From assembly GCF_000021965.1 (NCBI RefSeq), contig NC_011832.1:2707242-2771241 (forward strand): DNA of 64,000 nucleotides, in the 5' to 3' direction. Positions within the stretch are counted from its first letter, which is position 1; each line of letters opens with the position of its first letter. Position numbers and translations under genes: made by a program. This DNA is from Methanosphaerula palustris E1-9c (GTDB lineage Archaea; Halobacteriota; Methanomicrobia; Methanomicrobiales; Methanospirillaceae). Below, in pieces: positions 63,692 through 64,000 of this stretch. Below the pieces are notes generated by a model, which did not search any database, had not been told where the DNA came from, and was given only the letters and a program-made list of their open reading frames with translations.

Positions 63692-64000
63692 TGAAAGCGG
63701 TAGTTCTTACAAAAATGTGTAAAGCCGAAGACCTGTATATCAGTGAAATTCCCGTTCCTGCCGTGAAGCCAGGATGGGTACTGGTCAGGGTAAAGGCATT
63801 CGGCCTCAACCGTTCTGAATTGATGTTACGGAGCTATGAAGCGGATGCTCCGTATATCCGATTACCACGGATACCAGGCATAGAATGTGCCGGGGGAAAT
63901 TGCAGATCCTTCAGATAGTAATTTCAGAAAGGGACAGCACGTGATAGCACTCATGGGCGGCATGGGACGAAGCTTCGATGGAGGGTACGCCCAATATGCG
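63688..64000 (+). pseudogene. Zinc-type alcohol dehydrogenase/quinone oxidoreductase, frameshifted and cut by the window
   Basis: The start overlaps the maturase stop (ATGA). MKAVVLTKMCKAEDLYISEI and VKAFGLNRSELMLRSY are the N-terminal GroES-like domain of medium-chain dehydrogenases, and LPRIPGIECAG is the usual glycine segment. After a run of five G at 63892-63896 the frame hits a stop at 63918. If one G is removed the protein continues normally: GEIADPSDSNFRKGQHVIAL, then MGGMGRSFDGGYAQYA to the window end. So it is either a real frameshift or a homopolymer sequencing error. Confidence 0.8.

Overview
The window looks like chromosomal DNA of a methanogenic archaeon, most likely order Methanomicrobiales (Methanosphaerula/Methanoregula-like; inferred from protein recognition, no search was run). 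Archaeal marks are an SRP 7S RNA with helix 1, tRNAs without encoded CCA, translation factor aEF-1beta, the archaeal shikimate entry (AroA' plus 3-dehydroquinate synthase II), a TrmB regulator, a DUF63 membrane protein, TATA boxes and many ATGA start/stop overlaps.

Layout. 1-6.3 kb: housekeeping genes on the minus strand (MBL-fold enzyme, AAA ATPase, methionine aminopeptidase, Xaa-Pro peptidase) and a membrane histidine kinase. 6.5-10.2 kb: two tRNAs, a methyltransferase-like protein, the SRP RNA, malate dehydrogenase, aEF-1beta with a zinc ribbon, and an MfnE-like kinase. 10.4-19 kb: B12-dependent ribonucleotide reductase, a secreted phospholipase D-like protein, two small DNA-binding proteins behind a 23-bp palindrome, a PAS/GAF sensor, MscL and a cohesin-like secreted protein. 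19-28 kb: an almost complete aromatic amino acid operon of eight overlapping genes, including a shikimate kinase-shikimate dehydrogenase fusion, converging on aroD.

28-40.6 kb is accessory. It holds an AI-2E-type permease, tRNA-Leu, a decayed universal stress protein, a TrmB/MFS pair, an SRAP protein, an SGNH hydrolase with a dockerin, a broken TIR-TPR gene, cbiM-cbiN lying between a zinc-ribbon gene and a decayed copy of its 3' end, a cluster of 9-bp iteron-like repeats, and two gene fragments.

40.6-46.2 kb: katG is followed at once by four genes for siroheme-dependent heme synthesis (ahbD, ahbA, ahbB, ahbC). This is a self-contained heme-peroxidase unit, striking in an order of methanogens generally without cytochromes. 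46.3-53.1 kb: two NHL beta-propeller/dockerin surface proteins (the second frameshifted) and a serine hydrolase, flanked by a direct repeat of about 180 bp. 53.6-60.4 kb: a soluble poly-HAMP chemoreceptor with CheW, a metal P-type ATPase with a divergent HxlR regulator, and a frameshifted DUF63 gene.

60.4-64 kb: a degenerate IS256-like element, then a putative RiPP cassette: an HxlR regulator, an 87-residue precursor with three CGSSCG motifs at an exact 19-residue period, a radical SAM/SPASM maturase, and an overlapping zinc-type oxidoreductase that is frameshifted and runs off the window. This cassette and the katG-ahb operon are the best candidates for an undescribed system.
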